A stretch of 44,045 bases of DNA, taken from an uncultured Bacteroidales bacterium (lineage in GTDB: Bacteria > Bacteroidota > Bacteroidia > Bacteroidales > Paludibacteraceae). This document shows positions 31,425 through 39,935 of this stretch, one piece after another (within the stretch, counting starts at the first letter, position 1; the number at the start of each line of letters is the position of its first letter). A model generated the notes under the pieces. The model was given only the letters and a program-made list of their open reading frames with translations, was not told the origin of the DNA and made no database searches. Location of the stretch: assembly GCA_900316845.1 (NCBI GenBank), contig ONEG01000024.1, positions 1 through 44,045 on the forward strand, in the 5' to 3' direction. The position numbers were made by a program, and so were the translations under genes.

Positions 31425-32557
31425 GTAAAAGTATCATCATCACCGGCGGAGCCGGATTTATCGGAAGCCATGTAGTACGGCTCTTCGTCAACAAATACCC
31501 GGACTACCGGATCATCAACGTGGACAAACTGACCTACGCAGGCAACCTCGCTAACCTCAAGGACATCGAGGACAAACCCAACTACCGTTTTGTGCGCGCA
31601 GACATCTGCGATTTTGACACCATCTACGCCCTCATGCAGGAGGAGCACGTCACCGGCGTCATCCATCTGGCGGCAGAGAGCCACGTGGACCGCTCCATCA
31701 AGGATCCCTTCACTTTCGCCAAGACCAACGTCTTGGGCACCCTCTCCATGCTCCAGGCTGCCAAACTGTACTGGGAGTCCCTGCCGGAGAGATACGAAGG
31801 CAAGCGCTTCTACCACATCTCTACGGACGAGGTCTATGGTGCCTTGCAGATGACCCACCCGGAGGGCATCCAACCGCCGTTCACCACGAAGGCTTCCTCC
31901 TCCGAGCACCATCTGGCGTACGGTGAGGACTTCTTCTATGAGACGACGAAATACAACCCCCACTCGCCTTATTCGGCATCGAAAGCATCGTCGGATCACT
32001 TCGTCCGCGCTTTCCACGACACCTACGGCATGCCGACGATCGTGACGAACTGCTCGAACAACTACGGCCCCTATCAGTTCCCCGAGAAGCTCATCCCGCT
32101 CTTCATCAATAATATCCGCCACCGCAAACCCCTGCCGGTCTATGGCAAGGGCGAGAACGTGCGCGACTGGTTATATGTAGAGGATCACGCACGCGCGATA
32201 GACCTTATCTTCCATAAGGGTACCATCGCCGAGACCTATAACATCGGCGGCTTCAACGAGTGGAAGAATATCGACATCATCCGGACCGTCATCAAGACCG
32301 TCGATCGCCTCCTGGGTCGTCCCGAAGGAGCAGACCTCGATCTCATCACCTACGTCACCGACCGCGCAGGGCACGACATGCGCTACGCCATCGACTCGAC
32401 GAAATTGCAGAAAGAGTTGGGTTGGGAACCCTCCTTGCAGTTTGAGGAAGGTATAGAGAAAACCGTCCGCTGGTACTTGGACAACCAGCCCTGGTTGGAT
32501 AACATCACCTCCGGCGAGTACGAGAAATACTACGAGGAGATGTATAAAGGTCGGTGA
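31421..32557 (+). CDS. rfbB: dTDP-glucose 4,6-dehydratase
   Basis: A 378-residue extended short-chain dehydrogenase. NAD motif GGAGFIGSH (residues 8-16), active-site STDEVYGAL (Asp and Glu) and the YxxxK pair in YSASKASSDHF, preceded by HLAAESHVDRSI. It converts dTDP-glucose to the 4-keto-6-deoxy sugar, the entry to dTDP-rhamnose and other surface sugars. rfbA, rfbC and rfbD are not in the window. It is slightly longer than the usual roughly 350 residues, with an extra stretch near 150-185 (EGIQPPFTTKASSSEHHLAY). It overlaps birA by 4 nt. Confidence 0.96.
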   Translation: MSKSIIITGGAGFIGSHVVRLFVNKYPDYRIINVDKLTYAGNLANLKDIEDKPNYRFVRADICDFDTIYALMQEEHVTGVIHLAAESHVDRSIKDPFTFAKTNVLGTLSMLQAAKLYWESLPERYEGKRFYHISTDEVYGALQMTHPEGIQPPFTTKASSSEHHLAYGEDFFYETTKYNPHSPYSASKASSDHFVRAFHDTYGMPTIVTNCSNNYGPYQFPEKLIPLFINNIRHRKPLPVYGKGENVRDWLYVEDHARAIDLIFHKGTIAETYNIGGFNEWKNIDIIRTVIKTVDRLLGRPEGADLDLITYVTDRAGHDMRYAIDSTKLQKELGWEPSLQFEEGIEKTVRWYLDNQPWLDNITSGEYEKYYEEMYKGR

Positions 32558-32567
32558 AAAACGATAA

Positions 32568-33629
32568 TCAGAGGGAGAACAGATATTCCCATGCCTCATC
32601 GGCTTCGTCAGCAGTGATCGTCTGATTGACTACCGGCGAACCGACAGCCCGAAGGAGCGTGACGTTGATCTCAGCGGCACGCTCGTTCTTTTTATCCTGC
32701 TTCATGAGCGCTATCAGCCGCTCGCGGTCCGAACATTTGCAGGCAGGCTTACCGTACGTATGTATCATGATCTGACTCAGCTGTTGCAACGCCTCACGCT
32801 CGCAGCCGAGTTTGGTTACCGACAGGTACAGCTCCGCAATCATGCCGTACAGCACCGCGTAGCCGTGGTCGAGCGGCTCGACCCCCGGATGGGCTTGCGC
32901 GTGACTCAACTCCTCTAACGCGTGACCGAACGTATGGCCGAAATTCAGCACCTTGCGCAGCCCTTCTTCTTTGGGGTCAGCCGCAACGATCGCCTCTTTG
33001 ACCTCCACGCACCGCCGGATCAGCAGCGTCAACTCCTCAATCGGCATCGCCTCCAAATCGTACCGTAATAACGCCTCCCACAACCCGTCTGAATACTGAC
33101 TTCTGACATCTGACGGCTCTATCAGCCCCGTCTTCAGCATCTCCGCAAAACCGTTCAGCATCTCTTTCGCCGGCAGCGTCTGCAGCCATCCCGGCCAGAT
33201 AAGGGTCTCCACCGGTGAAGCAAAAACACCGATACTGTTTTTGAGACCGTGGTAGTTAAAGCCCGTCTTGCCGCCCGTCGAAGCATCGACCATCGCAAGG
33301 AGCGTCGTCGGGACATTGATACAATCCACGCCGCGTTTATAAGTGGCTGCAGCAAAACCTACCATATCCGTCAGTACTCCTCCGCCGATAGCGATTACCA
33401 CGCCGCGACGCGTGAGGCCGATAGAGAAGAAGAAATCCCAAATCTTCTGCACCGTCTCAAGGGTCTTTCCCGATTCAGACACCGATAGTGTACAGCACTT
33501 GAGTCCGATGAGCCCCTTATTTGCCTCAATGATGCCCCTTACTTGCTCATCAATGACAAAACAGACCTGATCGGGCTCATACGAGCTCAAAATATTCGAT
33601 AAGGCACTATGTAAATCGTCACAAATCAT
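32568..33629 (-). CDS. aroB: 3-dehydroquinate synthase
   Basis: A 353-residue protein from ATG 33629 (MICDDLHSALSNILSSYEPD). Motifs: VIAIGGGVLTDMVGFAAATY (about 94-113) with the NAD site, TTLLAMVDASTGGKTGFN (about 122-139) and FGHTFGHALEE with metal-binding histidines (about 233). It makes 3-dehydroquinate in the shikimate pathway. A 28-bp run of 7-bp repeats (33090-33117) encodes PSDVRSQYSDG in an otherwise conserved region. Convergent with rfbB (10 bp between stops), divergent from pcrA with overlapping promoters. Confidence 0.95.
   Translation of the reverse strand: MICDDLHSALSNILSSYEPDQVCFVIDEQVRGIIEANKGLIGLKCCTLSVSESGKTLETVQKIWDFFFSIGLTRRGVVIAIGGGVLTDMVGFAAATYKRGVDCINVPTTLLAMVDASTGGKTGFNYHGLKNSIGVFASPVETLIWPGWLQTLPAKEMLNGFAEMLKTGLIEPSDVRSQYSDGLWEALLRYDLEAMPIEELTLLIRRCVEVKEAIVAADPKEEGLRKVLNFGHTFGHALEELSHAQAHPGVEPLDHGYAVLYGMIAELYLSVTKLGCEREALQQLSQIMIHTYGKPACKCSDRERLIALMKQDKKNERAAEINVTLLRAVGSPVVNQTITADEADEAWEYLFSL
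33090..33117 (-). repeat. 7-bp tandem repeats (TGAxxxC) inside aroB
   Basis: TGAATAC, TGACTTC, TGACATC and TGACGGC lie head to tail at 33090, 33097, 33104 and 33111. They encode a short loop between two helices. Confidence 0.7.
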
Positions 33630-33640
33630 AAAATCCGCTG

Positions 33641-33672
33641 CAAAGTTACACTTTTTTTTGCGTATGTGCAAA
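33641..33672 (-). promoter_or_regulatory. Promoter of aroB
   Basis: TTTG (33672-33669), 20-bp spacer, TAACTTTG (33648-33641) on the minus strand. It shares 16 bp with the pcrA promoter. Confidence 0.85.
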
Positions 33673-33688
33673 TTTTGTTGTAATTTTG
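33657..33688 (+). promoter_or_regulatory. Promoter of pcrA/uvrD
   Basis: TTTG (33657-33660), 20-bp spacer, TAATTTTG (33681-33688). Overlaps the divergent aroB promoter; the ATG follows 8 bp after the -7 box. Confidence 0.85.
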
Positions 33689-33696
33689 TAGCGATT

Positions 33697-35955
33697 ATGG
33701 AATTTTTAGATCAACTCAATACTACCCAACGCGCTGCGGTCACGGCTACGGAAGGGCCGTCGCTCATCGTCGCAGGTGCCGGTTCGGGCAAGACCAGAGT
33801 CTTGACCTACCGCATCGCTTATCTCTTGTCACAAGGCGTTCCCGCAGGGAATATCTTAGCCCTGACGTTCACCAACAAAGCCGCGCGGGAGATGAAGGAG
33901 CGCATCCAGAAACTCGTCGGCAACGACGCACGTTACCTCTGGATGGGTACCTTCCATAGTATCTGCGCGAAGCTGCTGAGACACGACGCAGAGAAACTCG
34001 GCTTCACCCGCGATTTCACTATCTACGACACCTCCGACAGCAAGTCCGTCATCAAAGCTATCTGCAAGGAACGCGGGCTGGACGAGAAGATATACAAACC
34101 GACAGTCGTCTTGGGACGGATCTCCATGGCGAAGAACAACCTGATCTCTCCTTCCCAGTACGGCCAGAACCGCGACTTGCTGCAGGCCGACCGCGAGGCA
34201 CGGCTGTACGACATCACCACCGTCTATGCCCTCTACGAGGCGCGACTCAAAGCAGCCAACGCCATGGATTTTGACGACCTTCTGATCAACATGCTACGCC
34301 TCATGGACCAGTACCCCGACGTGCGCGAGCAGCTACAACTGATGTTCCGATACGTGCTCGTCGATGAGTACCAAGATACGAACTACGTCCAGTATCTCCT
34401 TGTCGGCAGACTCGCGGCACCCCAGGATAATATCTGCGTCGTCGGGGATGATGCGCAGAGTATATACTCCTTCCGCGGAGCGGACATACGCAACATCCTC
34501 AATTTCCGTCAGCAGTACCCCCGGGCGCAACTCTTCAAACTCGAGCGCAACTACCGCTCGACCCGCAATATCGTCAACGCGGCGAACTCCCTCATCCATA
34601 AGAACATCCACCAGATCGAGAAGACCGTCTTCTCCGAGAAAGAAGAAGGACAACCCCTGCGGCTCAATGCCTATATGGACGACCGCTCCGAAGCCAACGG
34701 CGTAGCGGAGCAAATCGCCAAAGCTCATACCCAGTACGGCTACGACGACATCGCCATCCTCTATCGAACGAACGCGCAGAGCCGTGTCTTCGAGAACGAA
34801 CTGCGCAAACGCAATATACCCTACCGCATCTATGGCGGCACCTCCTTCTACCAGCGCAAGGAGATCAAAGACGCTCTCGGCTACTTCCGCCTGGCGGTCA
34901 ACCCCCGCGATAACGAAGCTCTGCTCCGTATCGTCGGCTTTCCCGGTCGTGGGATAGGCGATACGACGATGAAGAAAGTGTCGGCAAATGCCATCGCTCA
35001 CCACCTGTCCTACCTCGAGGTCATGCGCCTGCCCGAAGAGTCCGGGCTGGACGTCGCGGCCGCTACGAAGAAACGACTGCAGGCTTTTGCCCTCCTCATG
35101 GACCAACTCGCCCAACTCAGCGAAGAGACCGACGCTTATACTTTTGCCGAACAAACGCTCCGCACGACAGGTGTCATGACCGCCCTCGCTATCGACACGA
35201 CGCCTGAAGGCATCGACCGCGCGCAGAACGTCCAGGAGCTCCTCAACGCCATCCGTGAGTTCGTCGCCCAGCGGCAGGAGGAAGGCATCGATTTCACCCC
35301 CATCACCGACTTCCTCAGCGAAGTCAGCCTCCAGACCGACCAGGACGAGAACCTCTCTGACACCACCGAACGCGTGACGCTGATGACGGTGCACGCCGCG
35401 AAGGGTCTGGAGTTCCCCGTCGTCTTCATCGGGGGCATGGAGGAGAACCTCTTCCCGAGTCAGTTCTGCGTCAAGCCAAGCGAGATAGAGGAAGAGCGGC
35501 GGTTGCTATACGTAGCTATCACGAGGGCTATGGAGCGGTGCTATCTCTCTTACGCCCGCCAGCGTTTCCGTAACGGCCAGATGGTGTTCAACAGTCCCTC
35601 CCGTTTCCTCAACGACATCGACCGACAGTACCTCGACCTTGCCCGACCGGCCTTCGGCCTGACAGAACACAGACCGGCTACGCCTGACAGAACACAGACC
35701 TATCATCCCTTAGTGAATCAGTCTGTCAGCCCGCAGGGCGGTCTGTCAGTGAAACGGTCCGTCAGCGCAGCGGTCTGTCAGCAAAGCGGTCTATATTCTC
35801 CCGGCGATCGCGTCACCCACCGCGTCTTCGGAGACGGCACCGTCGTCCGCGTCTATCGGGACGAGGTCACGGAGAATGATAAGATTGAGATTAACTTCGA
35901 TACCCAGGGCACCAAAACCCTGCTCCTTACCCACGCGAAATTAGAGAAGATCTAA
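33697..35955 (+). CDS. pcrA: UvrD/PcrA-type DNA helicase
   Basis: A 752-residue superfamily 1A helicase, 3'-5' by family. Starts MEFLDQLNTTQRAAVTATEG. Walker A GAGSGKT (27-33), LTFTNKAAREMKER (Ia), VDEYQDTN (motif II), GDDAQSIYSFRGA (III), LERNYRST (IV), VTLMTVHAAKGLEFPVVFIG (V) and EERRLLYVAITRA (VI). The linker before the C-terminal Tudor-like domain (GDRVTHRVFGDGTVVRV) is built from tandem repeats (35719-35793). It unwinds DNA in repair and clears replication forks. The C-terminal stop overlaps the chromate-transporter stop region from the other strand by 4 bp. Confidence 0.97.
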   Translation: MEFLDQLNTTQRAAVTATEGPSLIVAGAGSGKTRVLTYRIAYLLSQGVPAGNILALTFTNKAAREMKERIQKLVGNDARYLWMGTFHSICAKLLRHDAEKLGFTRDFTIYDTSDSKSVIKAICKERGLDEKIYKPTVVLGRISMAKNNLISPSQYGQNRDLLQADREARLYDITTVYALYEARLKAANAMDFDDLLINMLRLMDQYPDVREQLQLMFRYVLVDEYQDTNYVQYLLVGRLAAPQDNICVVGDDAQSIYSFRGADIRNILNFRQQYPRAQLFKLERNYRSTRNIVNAANSLIHKNIHQIEKTVFSEKEEGQPLRLNAYMDDRSEANGVAEQIAKAHTQYGYDDIAILYRTNAQSRVFENELRKRNIPYRIYGGTSFYQRKEIKDALGYFRLAVNPRDNEALLRIVGFPGRGIGDTTMKKVSANAIAHHLSYLEVMRLPEESGLDVAAATKKRLQAFALLMDQLAQLSEETDAYTFAEQTLRTTGVMTALAIDTTPEGIDRAQNVQELLNAIREFVAQRQEEGIDFTPITDFLSEVSLQTDQDENLSDTTERVTLMTVHAAKGLEFPVVFIGGMEENLFPSQFCVKPSEIEEERRLLYVAITRAMERCYLSYARQRFRNGQMVFNSPSRFLNDIDRQYLDLARPAFGLTEHRPATPDRTQTYHPLVNQSVSPQGGLSVKRSVSAAVCQQSGLYSPGDRVTHRVFGDGTVVRVYRDEVTENDKIEINFDTQGTKTLLLTHAKLEKI
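35661..35793 (+). repeat. Tandem and inverted GGTCTGTCAG repeats in the pcrA linker
   Basis: Inverted units (CCTGACAGAACACAGACC) occur twice at about 35658-35700. Direct units then start at about 35719, 35740, 35756 and 35772 and end with GGTCTA. The 16-bp unit GGTCTGTCAGCGxAGC and the GGTCTA end are the same as in the array at 28363-28434. Confidence 0.85.
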
Positions 35956-36518
35956 GCGTAAATAATGTACCCGGCTACGCCGGCAAGAACGATCAATAAG
36001 ATAGGATGACTGAGAACCTCGGTCATCTTATTTTTATATACCTGCGGCAAGATGGTGAAGAGCGCCACAACCGCGAAAATAACCCATGATATCGGGTCGA
36101 TGAAGGTCTCCGGTCTGACGAGCATCAGGGCGGCCGCAGCGATCAGACCGATCACCGTGAAACGCAGCATCCGAAGTGTCCGGGTAAAATACGGGTTGTC
36201 GTGAAACCGTTTGTCAATCCAGAAATACGCCCTGCATATCGATAGCATGATGATGAGACTCGGCAGAACGATCGCCGTCGTCGTCAGGACTGCTCCCCAG
36301 ACAGAGCCCGTGGCGGTGTAACCGACGTACGTCGCGCAGTTGATGCCTATCGGACCCGGAGTCACCTGACTCACCGCCACGATATCCACGAACTCCTGCG
36401 GACTCATCCATCCGTACCGCTCCACCTCCATCTGGATAAGCGACATGATCGCCAAGCCTCCCCCGAAACCGAAGAGACCTATCTTAAAGAACGAAAGAAA
36501 CAACTGCAGATAGAGCAT
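35952..36518 (-). CDS. Chromate transporter family protein, second half-subunit
   Basis: A 188-residue membrane protein from ATG 36518 (MLYLQLFLSFFKIGLFGFGG). A start at 36542 is possible, but this choice gives the same length as its partner. Family motif FGFGGGLAIMSLIQMEV near the N-terminus and VSQVTPGPIGINCATYVGY (about 56-74), then four to five membrane segments. Two half-size ChrA proteins are thought to form one transporter; substrate may be chromate or another anion. The partner gene overlaps it by 40 nt. Confidence 0.88.
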   Translation of the reverse strand: MLYLQLFLSFFKIGLFGFGGGLAIMSLIQMEVERYGWMSPQEFVDIVAVSQVTPGPIGINCATYVGYTATGSVWGAVLTTTAIVLPSLIIMLSICRAYFWIDKRFHDNPYFTRTLRMLRFTVIGLIAAAALMLVRPETFIDPISWVIFAVVALFTILPQVYKNKMTEVLSHPILLIVLAGVAGYIIYA

Positions 36519-37045
36519 ACGATAGTAATTAAAATCACCCATACGGGATTAACATGACCGAGCCAGATAGCCAGCGCGGCGGCTAACGAAATCAGCAAGG
36601 GCGCTGCGTTGCGTAACTCCCCTCCTTTTACGGGGGTAGGCCTCTTCATGGCGTTTCTCGCCAACTTGACCAGCGGCGCCGCGATCAGCGCTACCACGGC
36701 AGGACGGATACCCTTGAAGGCGGCTTCCACCGCCGGCAACTCTTTCCATTCGCTGAAAACCATAGCGATCAGCAGGATGATGACGAAGGACGGCAGTACC
36801 GCCCCTAAGACCGCTCCTGCTACGCCTCTCCATCCGCCTATACGCCAACCGATGAAGATAGCGCTATTGACTGCGATGATACCCGGAGCAGCTTGCGCCA
36901 AGGCGATCATGTTCAGAAACTCCTCCTCGTCGATCCATCCTCTCCGGTCCACCACCTCACGCTGGATAAGGGGTAACATCGCGTAACCTCCACCAAGGGT
37001 GAAGGTCCCGATCTTCAAATATGTCCAAAATAGTTGGAAGAACAA
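36479..37045 (-). CDS. Chromate transporter family protein, first half-subunit
   Basis: A 188-residue membrane protein. FTLGGGYAMLPLIQREVVDR (about 15-34) and LAQAAPGIIAVNSAIFIGWR (about 48-67) are the ChrA signatures. About six hydrophobic segments. The first codon is TTG (37045), since no ATG lies upstream of the conserved region within the gap after udk; MFFQLFWTYLKIG then aligns with the start of its sister. It lies 4 bp after the udk stop, suggesting coupled translation from udk. Confidence 0.85.
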   Translation of the reverse strand: MFFQLFWTYLKIGTFTLGGGYAMLPLIQREVVDRRGWIDEEEFLNMIALAQAAPGIIAVNSAIFIGWRIGGWRGVAGAVLGAVLPSFVIILLIAMVFSEWKELPAVEAAFKGIRPAVVALIAAPLVKLARNAMKRPTPVKGGELRNAAPLLISLAAALAIWLGHVNPVWVILITIVCSICSCFFRSLR

Positions 37046-37049
37046 ATTC

Positions 37050-37667
37050 TTAATCCCTCTCCCTCAGCTGCTGCTTGACGAATTTCGCCAGCATGTTGAT
37101 CGCTGCGTTGTTATGTCCGCCTTGCGGTACGATGACGTCCGCAAAACGCTTGCACGGCTCGATGAACTGCTCGTGCATGGGTTTGAGCACGCGCTGGTAA
37201 CGCTCGATCACCTGCTCGGCACTTCGTCCGCGCTCTACTACGTCGCGTTTCATCACGCGGATCAGACGGTCATCGGCGTCGGCATCAACGAATATCTTCA
37301 GATCCATCTGCGCGCGCATCTTCGGCTCACGCAGCGCCATGATCCCTTCTACGACAATCACGTCCTTCGGCTCGATATGCACCGTCTCCTCCTGCCTGGT
37401 ACAGGTGATATACGAGTATATCGGCTGCTCGATGGGCTGACCCTCTTTGAGCATGGCGATATGCTTCGTCAGCAGCGCCCAATCGAACGCGTCGGGGTGG
37501 TCGAAGTTGATGTTCTGACGCTCCTCCACGGGCACGTTACTGCTGTCCTTGTAATACGAGTCCTGAGGGATGACTACTACCTCGTTCTTAGGGAGGCGCT
37601 CGATGAGCTTCTTGACTACCGTTGTTTTACCCGAGCCGGTACCGCCCGCAATGCCGATGATAAACAT
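37050..37667 (-). CDS. udk: Uridine kinase
   Basis: A 205-residue protein from ATG 37667 (MFIIGIAGGTGSGKTTVVKK). P-loop GGTGSGKTT (8-16), IPQDSYYKD (about 34-42), NFDHPDAFDWALL (about 54-66), VVEGIMAL (about 97-104) and RDVVERGRSAEQVIERY (lid, about 133-149). It phosphorylates uridine and cytidine with ATP or GTP in pyrimidine salvage. It has its own promoter (37696-37727) and leads into the two chromate-transporter genes. Confidence 0.96.
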   Translation of the reverse strand: MFIIGIAGGTGSGKTTVVKKLIERLPKNEVVVIPQDSYYKDSSNVPVEERQNINFDHPDAFDWALLTKHIAMLKEGQPIEQPIYSYITCTRQEETVHIEPKDVIVVEGIMALREPKMRAQMDLKIFVDADADDRLIRVMKRDVVERGRSAEQVIERYQRVLKPMHEQFIEPCKRFADVIVPQGGHNNAAINMLAKFVKQQLRERD

Positions 37668-37695
37668 AAAGTAGAATTGTTTGTCTTTCCGGCTG

Positions 37696-37727
37696 CAAAG
37701 GTACAACAAAAATTGCACATACGCAAA
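37696..37727 (-). promoter_or_regulatory. Promoter of udk
   Basis: TTTG (37727-37724), 20-bp spacer, TACCTTTG (37703-37696) on the minus strand. The last 13 bp (TTGTTG-TACCTTTGCA type) resemble the accessory-gene promoters. Confidence 0.85.
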
Positions 37728-37934
37728 TAAAAATGTATTTTTCCGCAAAAAATAGAATTTATTCTATTATTGGCTATACCTATACGGGCTTGGATGCTTG
37801 GAAAATACTTTTATTTGCGTATGCCCCGCAGGACGCGAACGTAGCTACGGGGGAATGCCGAAGGCAGGCAGATGTCCGAAGTACTACTTTTTTTTGACAT
37901 ACGCAAGCGCTCACGCGTATTTTTTCTTTTTTTT
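37728..37934. other. Gene-free stretch between udk and the surface-protein promoter
   Basis: No supported coding sequence. It holds an AT-rich AATAGAATTTATTCTATTATT dyad (37751-37771), a CCCCG...CGGGG hairpin (37824-37852), a GCCGAAGGCAGGC segment and a T-rich run. It looks like decayed repeat material. Confidence 0.4.
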
Positions 37935-37935
37935 C

Positions 37936-37966
37936 TTGCGTATCTCGTTTTTTTGTTGTACCTTTG
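37936..37966 (+). promoter_or_regulatory. Promoter of the repeat-rich surface protein
   Basis: TTG (37936-37938), 20-bp spacer, TACCTTTG (37959-37966). Thirty-eight bp around it (37935-37972) are identical to the inverted copy at 7965-8002. Confidence 0.85.
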
Positions 37967-37977
37967 CACCCGAAATG

Positions 37978-38168
37978 TAAATCATAAATCATAAACCATA
38001 AATCATAAATATTAGAATGTTTAATTTTACCCCCCCCATGTTGCGAATGGGCATTGTTTAGAGAGTATAAAGATAATAGCAACGCGTAAGTAAGCGGTGT
38101 ACACGGATTGTGTGCGCCGCTTGCGCGTTTATGTATATATTGATCATTCTTTAAAAACACAAAACAAT
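37978..38168 (+). promoter_or_regulatory. Long 5' leader: AATCATAA repeats, C8 tract in a short ORF, large hairpin
   Basis: AAATCATAA-type units repeat about four times (37978-38010). A 14-codon frame MFNFTPPMLRMGIV (38017-38061) contains a run of eight C (38030-38037). A strong imperfect hairpin follows (ACGCG/CGCGT, AAGCGG/CCGCTT, ACAC/GTGT; 38082-38128), then the start at 38169. This is unusually elaborate for the window and could regulate translation. Confidence 0.5.
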
Positions 38169-39554
38169 ATGAGAAAACTTATCCTATTTATTGCCTTGGT
38201 GCTGATGAGTATTAGTGCCACGGCGACGGATTTCGGTACTTCGAAAACAACGAAGTTGTCAGAAAGCACAATTAATGGTGTTTCTCCAACTTTCATGGCT
38301 ACCGATGAAACTCCGCGGTTGTCCCAGTTCGAAAAGCCTGTTTTAAAATCAATGAAGCTCTCAGGAACAGACATTCCCGACGGAATTGAGAACGGACAAA
38401 GAACCGGCATTAGAAAAGCCCCTTTGGCAGCAACCGTCAAAATATCGGGCTTGGTTGATGCGAGTACAATTGCTGACAATTCTGCAATTGAGTTGGTGGG
38501 CAATGCAAATTTGTTCATGGATGCCAACAAAACATTTAAGTGTATTACAGGTAACTATGCCTTGACGCTTAGCGGTGGCAATATCCTCACGCTTAGCAAT
38601 GCAGGAGGGTATGCGATAGATGCTTTATCTGTTACAATCAGTTGCCCCTTGGTAGTGCAGACTTCAAATGTCGCTGTGAGTGCAAAATCCGGGATAACCA
38701 TTAATAGTTCGGTAAATGCTACTTCTACAAACACTTGTATTGGAACCGTGAACGGAACTATTACCATCAATGCCGATGTTACAGCGACCACCAGCAGTTC
38801 GGCTGCTATTCTAAATCGCGGTCTTGAAAATGGCGGAGATATTGTTATCAACAAAGGAACCGTCACTGCTATCGGAGGTAATACCGGCATATGGGCTTAT
38901 GGTATCGCAGCTATGGGACATATCACAGCAAAGGAAGGTACAGTTATACATACTTCCGGCGGTACAGGCATTTGTGCGGAGACCGGAAATATCCATTTGG
39001 CGGGAGAGGTTACCGCCAATGCAAATGGAGATGACGGATCTGGTGTGTATACAATGGCAGGAGAAGTGTCTCTTTCTACCATCAGTATTTCCAGTTCAGG
39101 TGTCGGTATATCTGCCTATAACGGATTAACTCTCAATGGTGTTACGGAAACCAACACGGCAGATACAGGTCTTGGAACTGTGAATGGAACTCTTACTATC
39201 AATGCCGATGTTACGGCGACAACAGCCAAGTCTGCTGCTATTCTCAGCCGTGGTCGTGACCAAGGCGGAGATATTATTATCAATAGCGGAACCATAACCG
39301 CTATCGGAGGTAATACCGGCAGATGGGCTTATGGTATCGCAGAAATATCACAGCAGAGGCAGGGACCGTCATACATGCTTCCGGCGGTACTGGCATTTAT
39401 GCAGAAACCGGAAACATTCATCTGGCAGGAGAGGTTACCGCCAATGCAAATGGAGATGACGGATCTGGTGTGTATGCACAGGCAGGAGAAGTGTCTCTTT
39501 CTACCATCAGTATTTCCAGTTCAGGTGTCGGTATATCTGCCTATAACGGATTAA
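38169..39554 (+). pseudogene. Repeat-rich secreted surface protein, 5' fragment (frameshifted)
   Basis: Starts at ATG 38169 (MRKLILFIALVLMSISATAT, a signal peptide). After a Ser/Thr-rich pre-region come beta-helix-like repeats of about 144 residues containing GLTLNGV, NGTLTINADVTATT, GGDIIINSGTITAIGGNTG, WAYGIA, HITAKEGTVIHASGGTGI and GNIHLAGEVTANANGDDGSG. Near 39340 the frame is lost: the second copy reads GCAG-AA-ATATCACAG where others read GCAG-CTATGGGAC-ATATCACAG, a net loss of 7 bp. The remaining codons to 39554 are out of frame. The intact protein would continue into the next fragment. It probably binds cell-surface or extracellular targets; the family is not identified beyond its repeats. 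Confidence 0.75.
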
Positions 39555-39935
39555 CTCTCAATGGTGTTACGGAAACCAATACGGCAGATACAGGTCTTGG
39601 AACTGTGAATGGAACTCTTACTATCAATGCCGATGTTACGGCGACCATATGGGCTTATGGTATCGCAGCTATGGGACATATCACAGCAAAGGAAGGCACT
39701 ATCATACATGCGTCCGGCGGCACAGGCATTTTTGCAGAAACCGGAAACATCAACCTTGCCGGCAGTGTAACAGCCACTGCCAAACATTCCGAAGGTTACG
39801 GTATTTATGCAAAAGCAGGTTCAGCAACCCTGTCACAAGTTACCGTACCTCAATCCTTCATTGCCATCGGAGCTGCTAACGGATTGACACTCAATGGCAT
39901 AGTGGATGCCAAGTCAACCAACACATGTATTGGCG
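38746..39935 (+). repeat. Tandem 432-bp coding repeats of the surface protein
   Basis: The segment beginning GTGAAYGGAACT recurs at about 38746, 39178 and 39603, with a diverged fourth copy from about 39936. The first period is 432 bp (144 codons), the second 425 bp (7-bp deletion), the third about 333 bp (an in-frame loss of about 99 bp that joins GCGACC directly to ATATGGGCTTATGG). High identity between copies favours recombination. Confidence 0.85.

Noticed and set aside
34333..35394. 353-residue minus-strand frame opposite pcrA
   Set aside because: Lies exactly over helicase motifs III-V on the other strand; composition typical of an antisense frame.
38746..39935. CRISPR-like array
   Set aside because: Repeats are 432 bp, coding and without spacers; they are protein repeats of a surface protein.
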